Both the position numbers and the translations under genes were made by a program. This document shows, in pieces, positions 48,036 to 58,300 of a stretch of DNA of 64,000 bases. Source of the DNA: Candidatus Neomarinimicrobiota bacterium (GTDB taxonomy: Bacteria; Fidelibacterota; Fidelibacteria; Fidelibacterales; Fidelibacteraceae); contig JAGGVO010000041.1 in assembly GCA_021157965.1 (NCBI GenBank), positions 62,001 through 126,000 on the forward strand. Direction: 5' to 3'. The notes under the pieces are model-generated. The model searched no databases. It was not told the DNA's origin and saw only the letters and a list, made by a program, of their open reading frames with translations. Each line of letters opens with the position of its first letter. Position 1 is the stretch's first letter.

Positions 48036-49195
48036 TCCCTGTGGCGGGGGGTGCTAAAAGAGAGATAATCTTCTAAATGCGGCGGTTCGGAAAGTAGTCC
48101 CGGAAAGTGATGGTAGAGGTGGCGGGCAAACCAGTAATCCAGTTCTCCATTACTGCCCGGGGCTTTTCCCGTGACAGCCGTCCAGGTTTCGGAATCTTCC
48201 ATACAAAAATAGATAAAAACATCCGGACCGCCATATTTTCTGAGTAATTTGAAAATATGTTGATACAGGCGGATGCGCAGAGGTTTGAAATATCGCAATT
48301 TGCCATCCATGCCTCTTATCATCTCGGCATCCAGAAGGTGGGTTCCGGGAAAACGGCTTAGAATTTTTTCTTTCATATCCGGTGGAAAGCGAAGAGATCC
48401 CATGGAAATCCAGGCAATCCGTGATGAAGGTGCTACGTTAAACAGGTGCTGAATGGTTTTTTCGTAATCTTTTTTCCAAGAGGGATAATAGAGGATGGGA
48501 TCGAAATGAAATGCCAGTTTATAGCCGGCTTTTACTGCCAGTTCCACAGCTTTCAGGCGCCGTGGCAGTGACGCAGCTCCATGTTCTTCGGCCCGGATGA
48601 CTGCCGGGGGATTTATGGACCAGGCAAGAATGGTTTTTCCTTTGTGATTTTCATGTAACAGCGAATGAATCCGGTCAGATTTTGTTTTCAATTCCAGAAT
48701 CATATTCGGAGTATAAGCAGCAAAACGAATTAATGGCTGGGCAAAGTGCCCTTCTTCGTTTAGAGCAAGACTATCTGCCAGTTCACCGGTTCCGATTCTG
48801 AAAAAGCGCCGTGGTTCCCGTGACATTCTTTCCCGGATCTGGCCGATCATCTTTTCCGTATCGGTGAATACGGTGAGATAGGGATTGTTTAAATAGTACT
48901 GGAGTATGCAGTAGCTGCAGTTGAAGGGACAATTCAGGGATTGGTTCAGAACCCAGTAATTACAACAAATGTATTTTTCAGATGTGCCGGGACAGGGTTT
49001 AAATACCTGACCGCGGCTTTCCGCCAGCAAAATCTTGTTTTTTATCACCCCTTCCGGTTTGTTCCCCGGCAGAAGGTCTTCAGGTTTTTCAGCCGAAACA
49101 GATTTTTCAACTTCATAAACACGCCTGAAATGTTTCAGAATCTCACCACGGGACTTGTTCAGGATGATCAGTGATTTTATGTCTCTGTCCGTCAT
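48026..49195 (-). CDS. Spore-photoproduct-lyase-like radical SAM protein
   Basis: A 389-aa radical SAM protein of the SPL type: CX3CX2C in LNCPFNCSYCILQYYL (Cys89, 93, 96), FRIGTGELADSLALN (as GxGExTDSLAL of SPL), LELKTKSDRI, LAWSINPPAV and AFHFDPILYYPSW. SPL repairs thymine-dimer spore photoproducts in Firmicutes; SPL-like proteins also occur in non-sporulating bacteria with unknown roles. A further Cys pair (YICCNY) lies upstream of the cluster motif. It is coupled by an ATGA overlap to the ParB-domain gene, so the two probably work together. Confidence 0.85.
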   Translation of the reverse strand: MTDRDIKSLIILNKSRGEILKHFRRVYEVEKSVSAEKPEDLLPGNKPEGVIKNKILLAESRGQVFKPCPGTSEKYICCNYWVLNQSLNCPFNCSYCILQYYLNNPYLTVFTDTEKMIGQIRERMSREPRRFFRIGTGELADSLALNEEGHFAQPLIRFAAYTPNMILELKTKSDRIHSLLHENHKGKTILAWSINPPAVIRAEEHGAASLPRRLKAVELAVKAGYKLAFHFDPILYYPSWKKDYEKTIQHLFNVAPSSRIAWISMGSLRFPPDMKEKILSRFPGTHLLDAEMIRGMDGKLRYFKPLRIRLYQHIFKLLRKYGGPDVFIYFCMEDSETWTAVTGKAPGSNGELDYWFARHLYHHFPGLLSEPPHLEDYLSFSTPRHRDQF

Positions 49196-50124
49196 AATTC
49201 GAGTCGCTCTTTCAGCAATTTTTTTAAAGATTCCTTTGTTTTTTTGTACCAGAACAAAAATTCATCAGCTTCTTGTTCGTTTCGGATAGTTGCGGAAATT
49301 TCAGCTCCGGGTCTTTCTCCATTTTTATCGCTTTGCACTGTAACAAAACGTGGGGAATTCAGTGCCTTTAATGAGTTTTCAATCTTTTTTTCATATCTGC
49401 TTCGCAGGGGGTAGCGTCTTTCCCGGATGCGCAGGAACAGGCTTTCCGGCCGGATCTGATCCTCCTTGAATTCATCCAGGATTGTCCTGAGGATTTTCCC
49501 TGTGGAAACCCCCTCCCGTTTCTCGATTTCCGACAACATAATCACAGTCTGTTCAAGGCGATTCAGACCAAAATTCACATTCAGCAGGGATGTACATGCC
49601 TGGAGGTCCACAGCCTCGCATATGGCTTTGATCCGGCGCCCCGGAACCGCGTGATCTGTAAAGAAACATGCCCATTTCTGCGGAAGGTTTTTCATACACA
49701 GGTATATTTTGTGATAATCCGGCCGGTCGGGAAGGTTCAATGCCTGCATGATTTCGGAAGCATCTGCGTGTGAATGCATGTTTCTCAACATTAGATATGC
49801 GGACACCTTTTCAATGAAGGGCAGGGTTCCCCGGGCATCCTGTTTCAGGATGAGAGCAAGGTGAGTCCTCCACGTGAAGTCCTTCTCCGCAATGTGAATA
49901 ACCGGTACGGAAAATGAAGAAGGAAAGTGTTTTGATAACGCATGGATGCGTTTAAAACCATCAATGATCATAGGATGGTTGTTTTTTGTCGTGATATACA
50001 ACGGATCGCAGATACCGGTTTTCACCATGGTTTGCGCCAGGGTCTCATCCTTCAGATAGGTTCTGTATCGGAAATCAGTGTTACTTTGTTTGAAATGTTT
50101 TAAAGGCAAGTATGTTAATTTCAT
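49192..50124 (-). CDS. ParB-like N-terminal domain protein
   Basis: A 310-aa protein. Residues ~1-75 resemble the ParB/sulfiredoxin-like domain (LPLKHFKQSN, MVKTGICDPLYI, MIIDGFKRIHALSKHF, where DGFKR stands for the DGxRR box). The middle is helical (VSAYLMLRNMHSHADASEIMQALNLPDRPDYHKIYLCMKNLP), perhaps a KorB-like helix-turn-helix. The C-terminus is charged. It is not the canonical chromosomal ParB: there is no parA neighbour and the order differs. AAGGAG lies 8 nt before the ATG. It is co-transcribed with the SPL-like gene. Confidence 0.7.
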   Translation of the reverse strand: MKLTYLPLKHFKQSNTDFRYRTYLKDETLAQTMVKTGICDPLYITTKNNHPMIIDGFKRIHALSKHFPSSFSVPVIHIAEKDFTWRTHLALILKQDARGTLPFIEKVSAYLMLRNMHSHADASEIMQALNLPDRPDYHKIYLCMKNLPQKWACFFTDHAVPGRRIKAICEAVDLQACTSLLNVNFGLNRLEQTVIMLSEIEKREGVSTGKILRTILDEFKEDQIRPESLFLRIRERRYPLRSRYEKKIENSLKALNSPRFVTVQSDKNGERPGAEISATIRNEQEADEFLFWYKKTKESLKKLLKERLEL

Positions 50125-50180
50125 TCAACGCTCCTTTCATTGGAATTTACACAGAAGTCCGCAAGGTCATAACGGAACTT

Positions 50181-50211
50181 TCAGTGAAAGCACTGAGAAA
50201 TACGGTATAAT
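50181..50211 (+). promoter_or_regulatory. Candidate promoter with inverted repeat upstream of the MATE gene
   Basis: TATAAT at 50206-50211 lies 43 nt before the GTG start. Just upstream, TCAGTG-AAAG-CACTGA (50181-50196) is a perfect 6-bp inverted repeat over the expected -35 region, where no good hexamer is seen. It may be an activator or repressor operator shared with the divergent ParB-domain gene. Confidence 0.4.
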
Positions 50212-50253
50212 GATGTTAAATTCACGCACTTTGGCAAAAAAAACGGAAGGACA

Positions 50254-51627
50254 GTGCTGGGTAACAAAAAGAAAAGAAAAGTAAACGGCTTCATAAAAAA
50301 TCCCCATAGGGCTCTCTGGAAACTTTCGATTCCCATTATGTTTGGCATGTCGGTTCAGACTATCTACAGCCTTGTCGATATGGTGTTTATCGGTCGCCTG
50401 GGTGGTGAAGCCATTGCAGCCCTCGGCTTTACCATGCCCCTGCTTTTTTTTGCTATTGGAATAACCTTCGGGCTGGGTTCCGGAGTTACCAGTGTGATTT
50501 CCCGTTTTTTAGGAGCCAATTCCAAAAAAGATGCCGATAACTCTGCAGAACACGGCGTTCTTATGGGAATTGTCTTTGGGATTATTCTCTCGGTTGTAGG
50601 CTATTTGCTCAGATATTCAATCTTTGAATTTTTGGGGGCCACGCCGGAGATCATTCCCCTGGCAGTGGACTATTTTTCTGTTATCGTGCTGGGTTTTATT
50701 TTTCATATTATGAATGTTTTTTTTCGTTCAATTTTATCCGGTGAAGGGGATACGGTGACTCCTATCCGTTTTCAGATTACCGGCACATTGCTGAATATGG
50801 TTTTAGATCCTATTTTTATTTTCACCCTGAATATGGGAATCCGCGGGGCAGCCCTGGCTACCATTTTAAGCCAGTTTATTGTGATGTTATTTTTCCTTAA
50901 CTATTTATTCAAGCGTAAACAATCCTATATCCACTTCAGGTTCAGCGAATTCCATTTTTCTTTTTCACTGTTGAAAGAGATCTTCCGGGTCGGTATTCCC
51001 GCATCGATGGCGATGATCATTATGTCCCTGGGAGGAATGGTGTTTAACCGCCTGCTTATCCGTTTTGGCAGTGAAGCTGTCGCCGCCTTTGGCATCGCCA
51101 GAAACCTGGATCAGATTTTCTTTTTACCCATCATGTCTATGGCTAGCGGAATGGTCACTTTAGCCGGTATGTTTTACGGCGCCGGCGAGTATGAAAAAAT
51201 CCGGGAAACCTGGTATTATGCCATTTTCCGGGGAATTATTATTGCCATTAGCATTGGTTTTCTTTTTTACCTGAGCGCACCCGATATCTACAGAATATTC
51301 AGCACCGAAAAGGAAATCCTGAAAATTGCCATCCAATATACGCGTCTGATGGTATTCGTTTATCCATTTATTGTGATATCCATGATTTCCGGACGTGTTT
51401 TTCAGGGACTTGGGCAAGGACTTCCCGGATTGATTATTACTTCTCTCCGCGTTGTGTTTATCAGTATTTTATTTGCCGTCTTTTTTGTCCTCTACTTGAA
51501 GAAGCCTCTGCATTATATCTGGTATTCAAACATGATTTCGTCGGTATCGGCAGGCTTTCTTGCTTTTTTCTGGTTGCGGTACCGGCTGCACAGGCTGGAA
51601 GAAAGCCGTTCACGGCTCATCATGTGA
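50254..51627 (+). CDS. MATE-family multidrug/cation efflux transporter
   Basis: A 457-aa protein with twelve membrane segments and MATE hallmarks: LSIPIMFGMSVQTIYSLVDMVFIGRLGGEAIAALGF, SGVTSVISRFLGA, FFRSILSGEGDTVTPI, and the repeated second half (VGIPASMAMIIMSLGGMVFNRLL). It exports drugs or metabolites using H+ or Na+. The start is GTG with AAGGA upstream. No local regulator gene is obvious. Confidence 0.93.
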   Translation: MLGNKKKRKVNGFIKNPHRALWKLSIPIMFGMSVQTIYSLVDMVFIGRLGGEAIAALGFTMPLLFFAIGITFGLGSGVTSVISRFLGANSKKDADNSAEHGVLMGIVFGIILSVVGYLLRYSIFEFLGATPEIIPLAVDYFSVIVLGFIFHIMNVFFRSILSGEGDTVTPIRFQITGTLLNMVLDPIFIFTLNMGIRGAALATILSQFIVMLFFLNYLFKRKQSYIHFRFSEFHFSFSLLKEIFRVGIPASMAMIIMSLGGMVFNRLLIRFGSEAVAAFGIARNLDQIFFLPIMSMASGMVTLAGMFYGAGEYEKIRETWYYAIFRGIIIAISIGFLFYLSAPDIYRIFSTEKEILKIAIQYTRLMVFVYPFIVISMISGRVFQGLGQGLPGLIITSLRVVFISILFAVFFVLYLKKPLHYIWYSNMISSVSAGFLAFFWLRYRLHRLEESRSRLIM

Positions 51628-51675
51628 TGTGTTGAGTTCTATTTAAAGTCATAGTATATTTTACTCCATTAAAAA

Positions 51676-52287
51676 ATGAACACAATGAAACTCGTACTTG
51701 CCACACACAACAGAGATAAGGTTTCTGAGCTTAAAGCGGTTTTGAAAAGCGAACAGATTTCTATTTTGACCTGCGATGATTTTCCGGCGATGCCGGAAAT
51801 AATCGAAGATGGGGATACCCTGGAGGAAAACGCCCTGAAGAAAGCCCGGGGAATCCATCAATATACGAAACTGCCCGTCCTGGCTGATGATACAGGGCTG
51901 GAAGTACCGGCGTTAAAAGGTGCTCCGGGCGTGATGTCCTCCCGCTATGCCGGCGACCAGGCAAGCTATGCTGATAACGTGGCGAAATTATTGAAGGAAA
52001 TGGCCCATATCCCCATGGAACAAAGAGAAGCCCGCTTTCGTACAGTTATGGTGTATCTGGACGACAGGAATAAAATCATAACGGAAGGCGACGTATCGGG
52101 ACAAATTCTCGAGGATGTCCGGGGGAGAGGGGGATTCGGTTATGACCCCGTGTTTTATTATCCGCCTTTCAATAAAACCTTTTCAGAAATGACTCTCAGC
52201 GAGAAAAACCGCATCAGTCACCGGGGGCAGGCGCTTCTGAAAATGATAAAAGCCTTAAGAGAAAACCATATACTCAAGGAGGTGTGA
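51676..52287 (+). CDS. rdgB: Non-canonical purine NTP pyrophosphatase (RdgB/HAM1)
   Basis: Removes dITP/XTP from nucleotide pools. The 203-aa protein shows MKLVLATHNRDKVSELKAVL, DTLEENALKKARG, LADDTGLEVPALKGAPGVMSSRYAG, GRGGFGYDPVF and NRISHRGQALLKM. ATG at 51676 (MNTMK) or 51685 (MKLV); neither has an evident SD. Confidence 0.95.
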   Translation: MNTMKLVLATHNRDKVSELKAVLKSEQISILTCDDFPAMPEIIEDGDTLEENALKKARGIHQYTKLPVLADDTGLEVPALKGAPGVMSSRYAGDQASYADNVAKLLKEMAHIPMEQREARFRTVMVYLDDRNKIITEGDVSGQILEDVRGRGGFGYDPVFYYPPFNKTFSEMTLSEKNRISHRGQALLKMIKALRENHILKEV

Positions 52288-52335
52288 TCAGACTATTTGT
52301 TACAGGTTGTGAAAGTTAACAAAACCGGACATTGA

Positions 52336-55300
52336 ATGATCGTGGCACAAAAACGGCTTTTCCGGGTCCTCCTCAGTCTGATCACCGCATCTGTCTTATG
52401 GGCCCAGGCACCATCTCCCGATTCAAACATACAGTTCACCTATGAGTGGAAACCGTTGGGTATTATGCCCCTTATTTATTCTGAACCCAAAGGTTTTGAC
52501 CGTTTAATACCTAATCCCGATATGCCGTTGCGCTATGCATTTCCCGTTTCCATCTCCGGCTTGAGGGTTATCCGTGAGGTCGGCAGCGGCGGCCGGCTTC
52601 TCAAACAATATGAATCTAAAAATGATATCATAATTCGAAAACCGGTCGTTGCTTCATTTGACAGTTTTTATGAAGAGATGAAGGCGGCAAAGATACGGGA
52701 AATCTGGCAAAAGGAAATCGCTTCGAGATTTGATCAGAAACAGGCGGGGAAACAGGAAACCAGCATCGAAATCATCGGTGCGGATATAGCCGGCCAACGG
52801 GTTTCCCTGCGTGTCAGCGGAAACATCAGCATTTCCGGAAAACTCTCTCAACGGGACCAATCCAACCAGGTTACCAGCTATCAGCAGACTAAAACCACCA
52901 GTTTTATTATGGATCAGGAGCAAAACTTTACCATCGAAGGACGGGTGGGCGATCGTGTAAGTATCAAGGTGGATCAGGACAGTCAGAGAGATTTTAATTT
53001 TGAAAACACCCTTCGTATCCACTATACAGGTAAGGAAGATGAAATTATACAAAAGGTTGAAGCCGGCAATATATCCCTCTCCCTCCCGGGTACCAATTTT
53101 GTCAAAGGACAGGCAAACGCTACAGGGCTTTATGGTATAAAAGCACTGATGAAATTTGGCCCCCTGGATGTCACAGCCATCGCGTCGGTGGAAGAAGGGC
53201 AAAATAAAAAAGTAAAGTGGGGCGGCGGCAGTGAGAGCGAACCGGTAATAATCCAGGATTATGAATACATTCGTCGCAAATACTTTTTTATTAGTGATCT
53301 TTACCGGCAAAATATGTATCCCCTGGATGATCAGGCCCGCTTTATGATTCGTCGCCGGATTACACAGTTCGAACTCTACAAGCAGGTTCAACCCCAGGAA
53401 GAAGGAGCCTTTATGGCGACGGCCTGGGTAGATCCCCGGGACACAACCCGGTATCAGTCGTGGGCGGAACGGAATTTTTACTTCAAGCGGATGGAAGAGG
53501 GGAAAGATTATATCCTGGATGAAAACCTGGGGTATTTTAAAATGCTGACATCCGTCAATGCAGGAGACGTTTTGGCCGTTGCCTACCGGGATACAACGGA
53601 AATTGACGGCGATCCAAATCCGGTCATTACAGAAGGAGACCTGGTTGTCACAGGTGAATATCCCAAAAACCTGAAATTGATAAAACCCGTCAATCCACGA
53701 CCAGGACATCCCACCTGGGATCTGGAATTTAAAAACGTCTATTATCTGGGAACCCGGAATATTGAAGAAGAAGGCTTTGAGCTGAAAATTTATTATGACG
53801 GCGGAAATGCTCCACAGGAACGGCATGCAGACGGCACACCCTATATCCGGATGTTCGGATTGGACCGGCAGGATGAAAACGGTGTGTTCGGTCAGTATGA
53901 TGATCAGGTGGATTTGAACGCCAATTTTATCAATCTCACAGAGGGAGAACTGATGATCCCCTATATCCGGCCCTTCACATCTGAAGAAGCTGCCTGCTCC
54001 GGGGATCCGGAATGTTTTGACGGAAAATATAACCCCAACCTTCCCGCTGATTTTTCCTCCACGGCTCTGTATGATACCACCACAAACAACAACGCCCATG
54101 CCACTGAACACAAATTTTTTATTGAGGTAAAATACAGCAATCGCAGCGAAGTCATTGAATTGAAAGATTTTATGATTATTGAAGGCAGTGAGGAAATCAC
54201 GGCTAACCAGGTGAAACTGGTGCGGGGTATTGACTATGAAATTGATTATTTCACCGGGCGGATTGTTCTGAAAAGTGATGTCGCCCGAAATCCCAATGCA
54301 GAACTGGATATATCCTATAATTCCCGCCAGGTGTTTCAACTGGATAAGAAAATCATCGCCGGGACACGCGCCGAGTACCGCTTTGGGGATAAAAGGCAGA
54401 ATTTCCTGGGCGGGACCTTTATGTATTTCAACAAGTCCTCAATTGATGACCAGGTCCGGGTCGGTGAAGAGCCGTACCGGAATCTGATATGGGACATCAA
54501 CGGGGAATACCGGAAAGATCTGGACTGGTTAACCCGGGGACTGAACAGGTTGCCCTTAATCAACACGAGCGGAAACAGTTATATCCACCTGTCGGGAGAA
54601 ATTGCCCAGATCATCCCCAACCCCAATACCATCTCCAATAAAGAAACCGGTGATGTGAACGGAGTCGCCAATATTGATGATTTTGAAGGCTCAAAACGGG
54701 TCACCTCGCTGGGGGTTGAACGCCGGGGATGGCGGATGGCAAGTCCGCCGGTGGATGACTTTTTCCGGCTCCGATATCCAAACACCGGTTTCCTTTTCTG
54801 GTACAATCCCTATAACGATGTACCCACCAACAGTATTTGGCCCAACCGGGAAGTGAGTGCCAACAAGCAGAATGATGTAACACGCGTTCTCACCATGGTT
54901 CTTGACCCTTACATTGAAAATGTTACCGGCGATTCTCTGATCACCGATGAGTCACCCTGGGTTCCTGAAAATTCCTGGGGGGGTATGATGAAATCCCTTT
55001 ATTCCGGTGCTTTTGACCAATCCCAGAGCAAGTATATTGAAATCTGGGTAAAAGGCAGAAAAGGTGTGTTACGAATTGACCTGGGAAAAATTTCTGAGGA
55101 CCTGAAGATTACACCGAATGTGACAGATGGGAAACCGGTACAAAACGGGAAGCTGGATACGGAAGATAAACCGGAAGCCGGATTTGTTGTAGGGAACGGC
55201 ATTATTGATGACGGTGAAAATGTTGGTTTGAACGGATTGACGGATGAAGAGGAAGCCCTTCTTGGCTGGGACCCCAGGATGGATAATTACAAGTTTGAAC

Positions 55301-58300
55301 CGGGCAAGGAGGAATACCGCTGGATAAACGGGACCGAAGGAAATGAAGATGAATCGGGGCATATTCCGGATACGGAAGATATTAACAACAACGGCCGCCT
55401 GGATGTTTCAAATGATTATTTTATTTATGAGCTGGATCTTGAAGATCCCGGTTCCCCCTATTATGTGACCGAAACCCGCTTTACTGACCTTCCCGGAAGT
55501 CCCAAAACCGGTTGGCGTTTATACCGGATTCCCCTCGCAGACACACTGGAAACCGTGAACAATCCGAGCATGACGGAAATTGAGTTTGTCCGCCTGATCT
55601 TTGCCGGTGTTACATCACAGGATACCGTGCAAATTGCTTCTATCGGCCTTGTAGGAAATGAATGGCAGGAAAAGGGCGTTGCCGCTATCATGGATTCCAC
55701 GCAGTTTAAAAAGGATGATGATGTTTTCTCCATTACGGTTGTGAATACCGACGATAACCCTGAATATTATTCCCCGAATGGTGTTCAGGGGAAACTGGAC
55801 AGAATTTACAATATCCGTTCCAAAGAACAATCTCTTGCCCTCAAACACATAGATTTGCCCCCTAAACACATGACGGCTGCCCGTAAACAATTGTATCAAA
55901 GTGAAAATTATATCCTCTATAACCGGATTAAAATGTTTATTCATGGGGATGACCGCCATCCCGTGGATGAAAAACAGGTGGATTTCTATCTTCGCCTTGG
56001 GCGTACGACATCCGAGACGGATTATTATGAAATTGTGACACCGGTATATGCCGGATGGGATGAGAGAAATACGATAAATGTGGATTTTAAAACCTTAACG
56101 CAACTGAAACTGTTGAATCAGGCCACGATTCCCGATACGCTCTCTTATCATATTTCAGCCGATGGACAAGTCCGGGAATTTCACGAACTGGATGAAAATC
56201 AAAATCCTACAGGCCGGATCTACCGTGTCGTGGGTGATCCCTCACTGGCGCGTATTGACCAATTCATTATCGGGGTGATCAATGACTCGCCTGATTATTA
56301 CACAGGAGATATTTGGATTAATGAACTCCGGGTTAGCGATCCGAAACGGGAAAAAGGACTTGCTTTCCGTGGAAGTGCCAATCTGAGTCTGGGGAATATT
56401 TCAACTATTCGGGTAAATTCCACTTATCAGGAAGCCGAATTCCACGAGGTGGACCAGAAAAATCCCTTTGAAAGGGGAACGCAAAATTTGGAGGATTCAC
56501 GGCGTTTTGATGTAGTGTATACTTTTAATACCCATGAATTGCTGCCTAAAAAATGGAATCTGAGAATCCCCCTGACACTCTCGCTGTCCGAGGTGGAACG
56601 GGTTCCCAAATATTCTCCCGGAAGTGATATTCTCCTGACAGATGCCCCCGATAGTTTAATTGTATCTTCTGTCCGAAAAAGCCTTCAGACATCTTTCAAT
56701 AAAAATTCCAAATCCGACTTTTTTCTCACGCGGTGGACCGTTGACCGGACATCCCTCAGCTTTACCATGACGGATAACTTCAGTAAGGACCGCTTCACAC
56801 AGGAAAAGAGAGCCCAGACATACAAGGGAAGGGTGACATACAGTGCCCAGCTCCAGAAAGGCAAAGGTATCCCATACCTGGCCTGGCTTCCCCTGATCGG
56901 AAAGCATTTTAATGAGAGTCGCCTATACTGGAAACCTTCTCTGATAAAATATGACATAAGCACGACGGAGAATATTTCAAAAAATACTCCGTGGTCCGGC
57001 GAAACGGTGCCCAATCATACCTGGATCATGAAACGGCAGTTCACATTGAATTATAACCCTACGGATAAAATCGCATTAAAATACAACCGAACGGCTGATG
57101 CAAACTACCTCGATTACCTGACTCAGAAACTGGATGTTTTGAAAGAATTCGCCCCCGGTGAAGTAACGAACATTACAGAGGGACTGAATGCAACCTTTTC
57201 CCCGGAATTCACATCCTGGTTGAAGCCAAGTTTTACCTATGGTTCCACATTTACACAAAACGAGCCCCTGTCCCGAAATTATGCCAATGTGGGAAATACC
57301 CGTTCTCTCAGCGGGAGCCTGAATTTGAATCTCCGTTCAATCTTTTCTGAAAAAGGAAAATCCCCCACATCGGCCAAAAGTACCGCTCGGAGACGCCCTC
57401 AACGAACAACCAGATCACAGGAAACGCAGGATACCGGGCGTCAGGAGCCGGAAGAAGAGAAGAAAATCCTCAACCTTTCGCCCAAAAAACTTTTCTTCGG
57501 TTTTGTTAAAAAACTTTCACCCATATCCATCCGGGCCTCTGAGACCCGAAGGTTGAGTCATAACGGATTAGTGCTTGGTGACAGCACGGAGCAGAAGTCC
57601 CCAAACTGGGCTTATCGCTACGGATTTTCTGATACGCCTGGCGATTCCATTGCCCTGGATCAGGTAGGACAGAATTACCGGGGGTTGAATATTACAAGGA
57701 ATTTGAATCTCCAAAGCGGGTATCAGTTGACGAAACGAATCTCAACAACCTTTGATTTTGCCCTGTCGTCCACGGTTAATGAAGCCGGGGTCAATCTGAC
57801 AGAAACATTTACACGAAACTATTTCCCCCTGGGTGACGAGGGGCGGTCCGGTATCCCTTTGCCGGGATGGTCTGTGCGGTGGACCGGCCTGAATACCATG
57901 AAATTTCTGAGCAAGTACACAACCAATGTAACACTTGAACACCGGTATTCAGGCAAGGAGATGGTTCAATATCAGAATAACGAAGAAAAAAGTTCAACCT
58001 ATACTCATGATTATCAACCACTTATCGGTCTGACAGTTGCATTGAAAAACGGATTGCGTTCCACTACCCGGTGGACCCGGAGTTTGGACATCCGGAATAC
58101 AGAAGCAGATACCAAAAGAACCTTTACCGATAATGCTTCTTTAACTTTTGCCTATAACCACAAGGGTGGATTATCTATTCCTCTTCCCTTTATGGAGCGT
58201 GTGAATCTCCAGAACTCCATGGATGTTTCAGCCACGATTACATACAGTAACCAGAAAACCCTGCAGCGGAGAGGTGGAGGGGAGAAATTTGCCGAGATGG

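Noticed and set aside
49192-50124. The chromosomal ParB that binds the two parS sites
   Set aside because: No ParA neighbour, and the similarity is limited to the N-terminal domain. It is paired with a radical SAM enzyme, so a different role is more likely, though binding is not excluded.
52654-54339. A 561-codon open frame on the minus strand inside sprA
   Set aside because: It is antisense to conserved SprA sequence. Its translation is rich in Ile, Phe and His without any domain pattern, and there is no SD. Codon bias of the sense gene explains the lack of stops.
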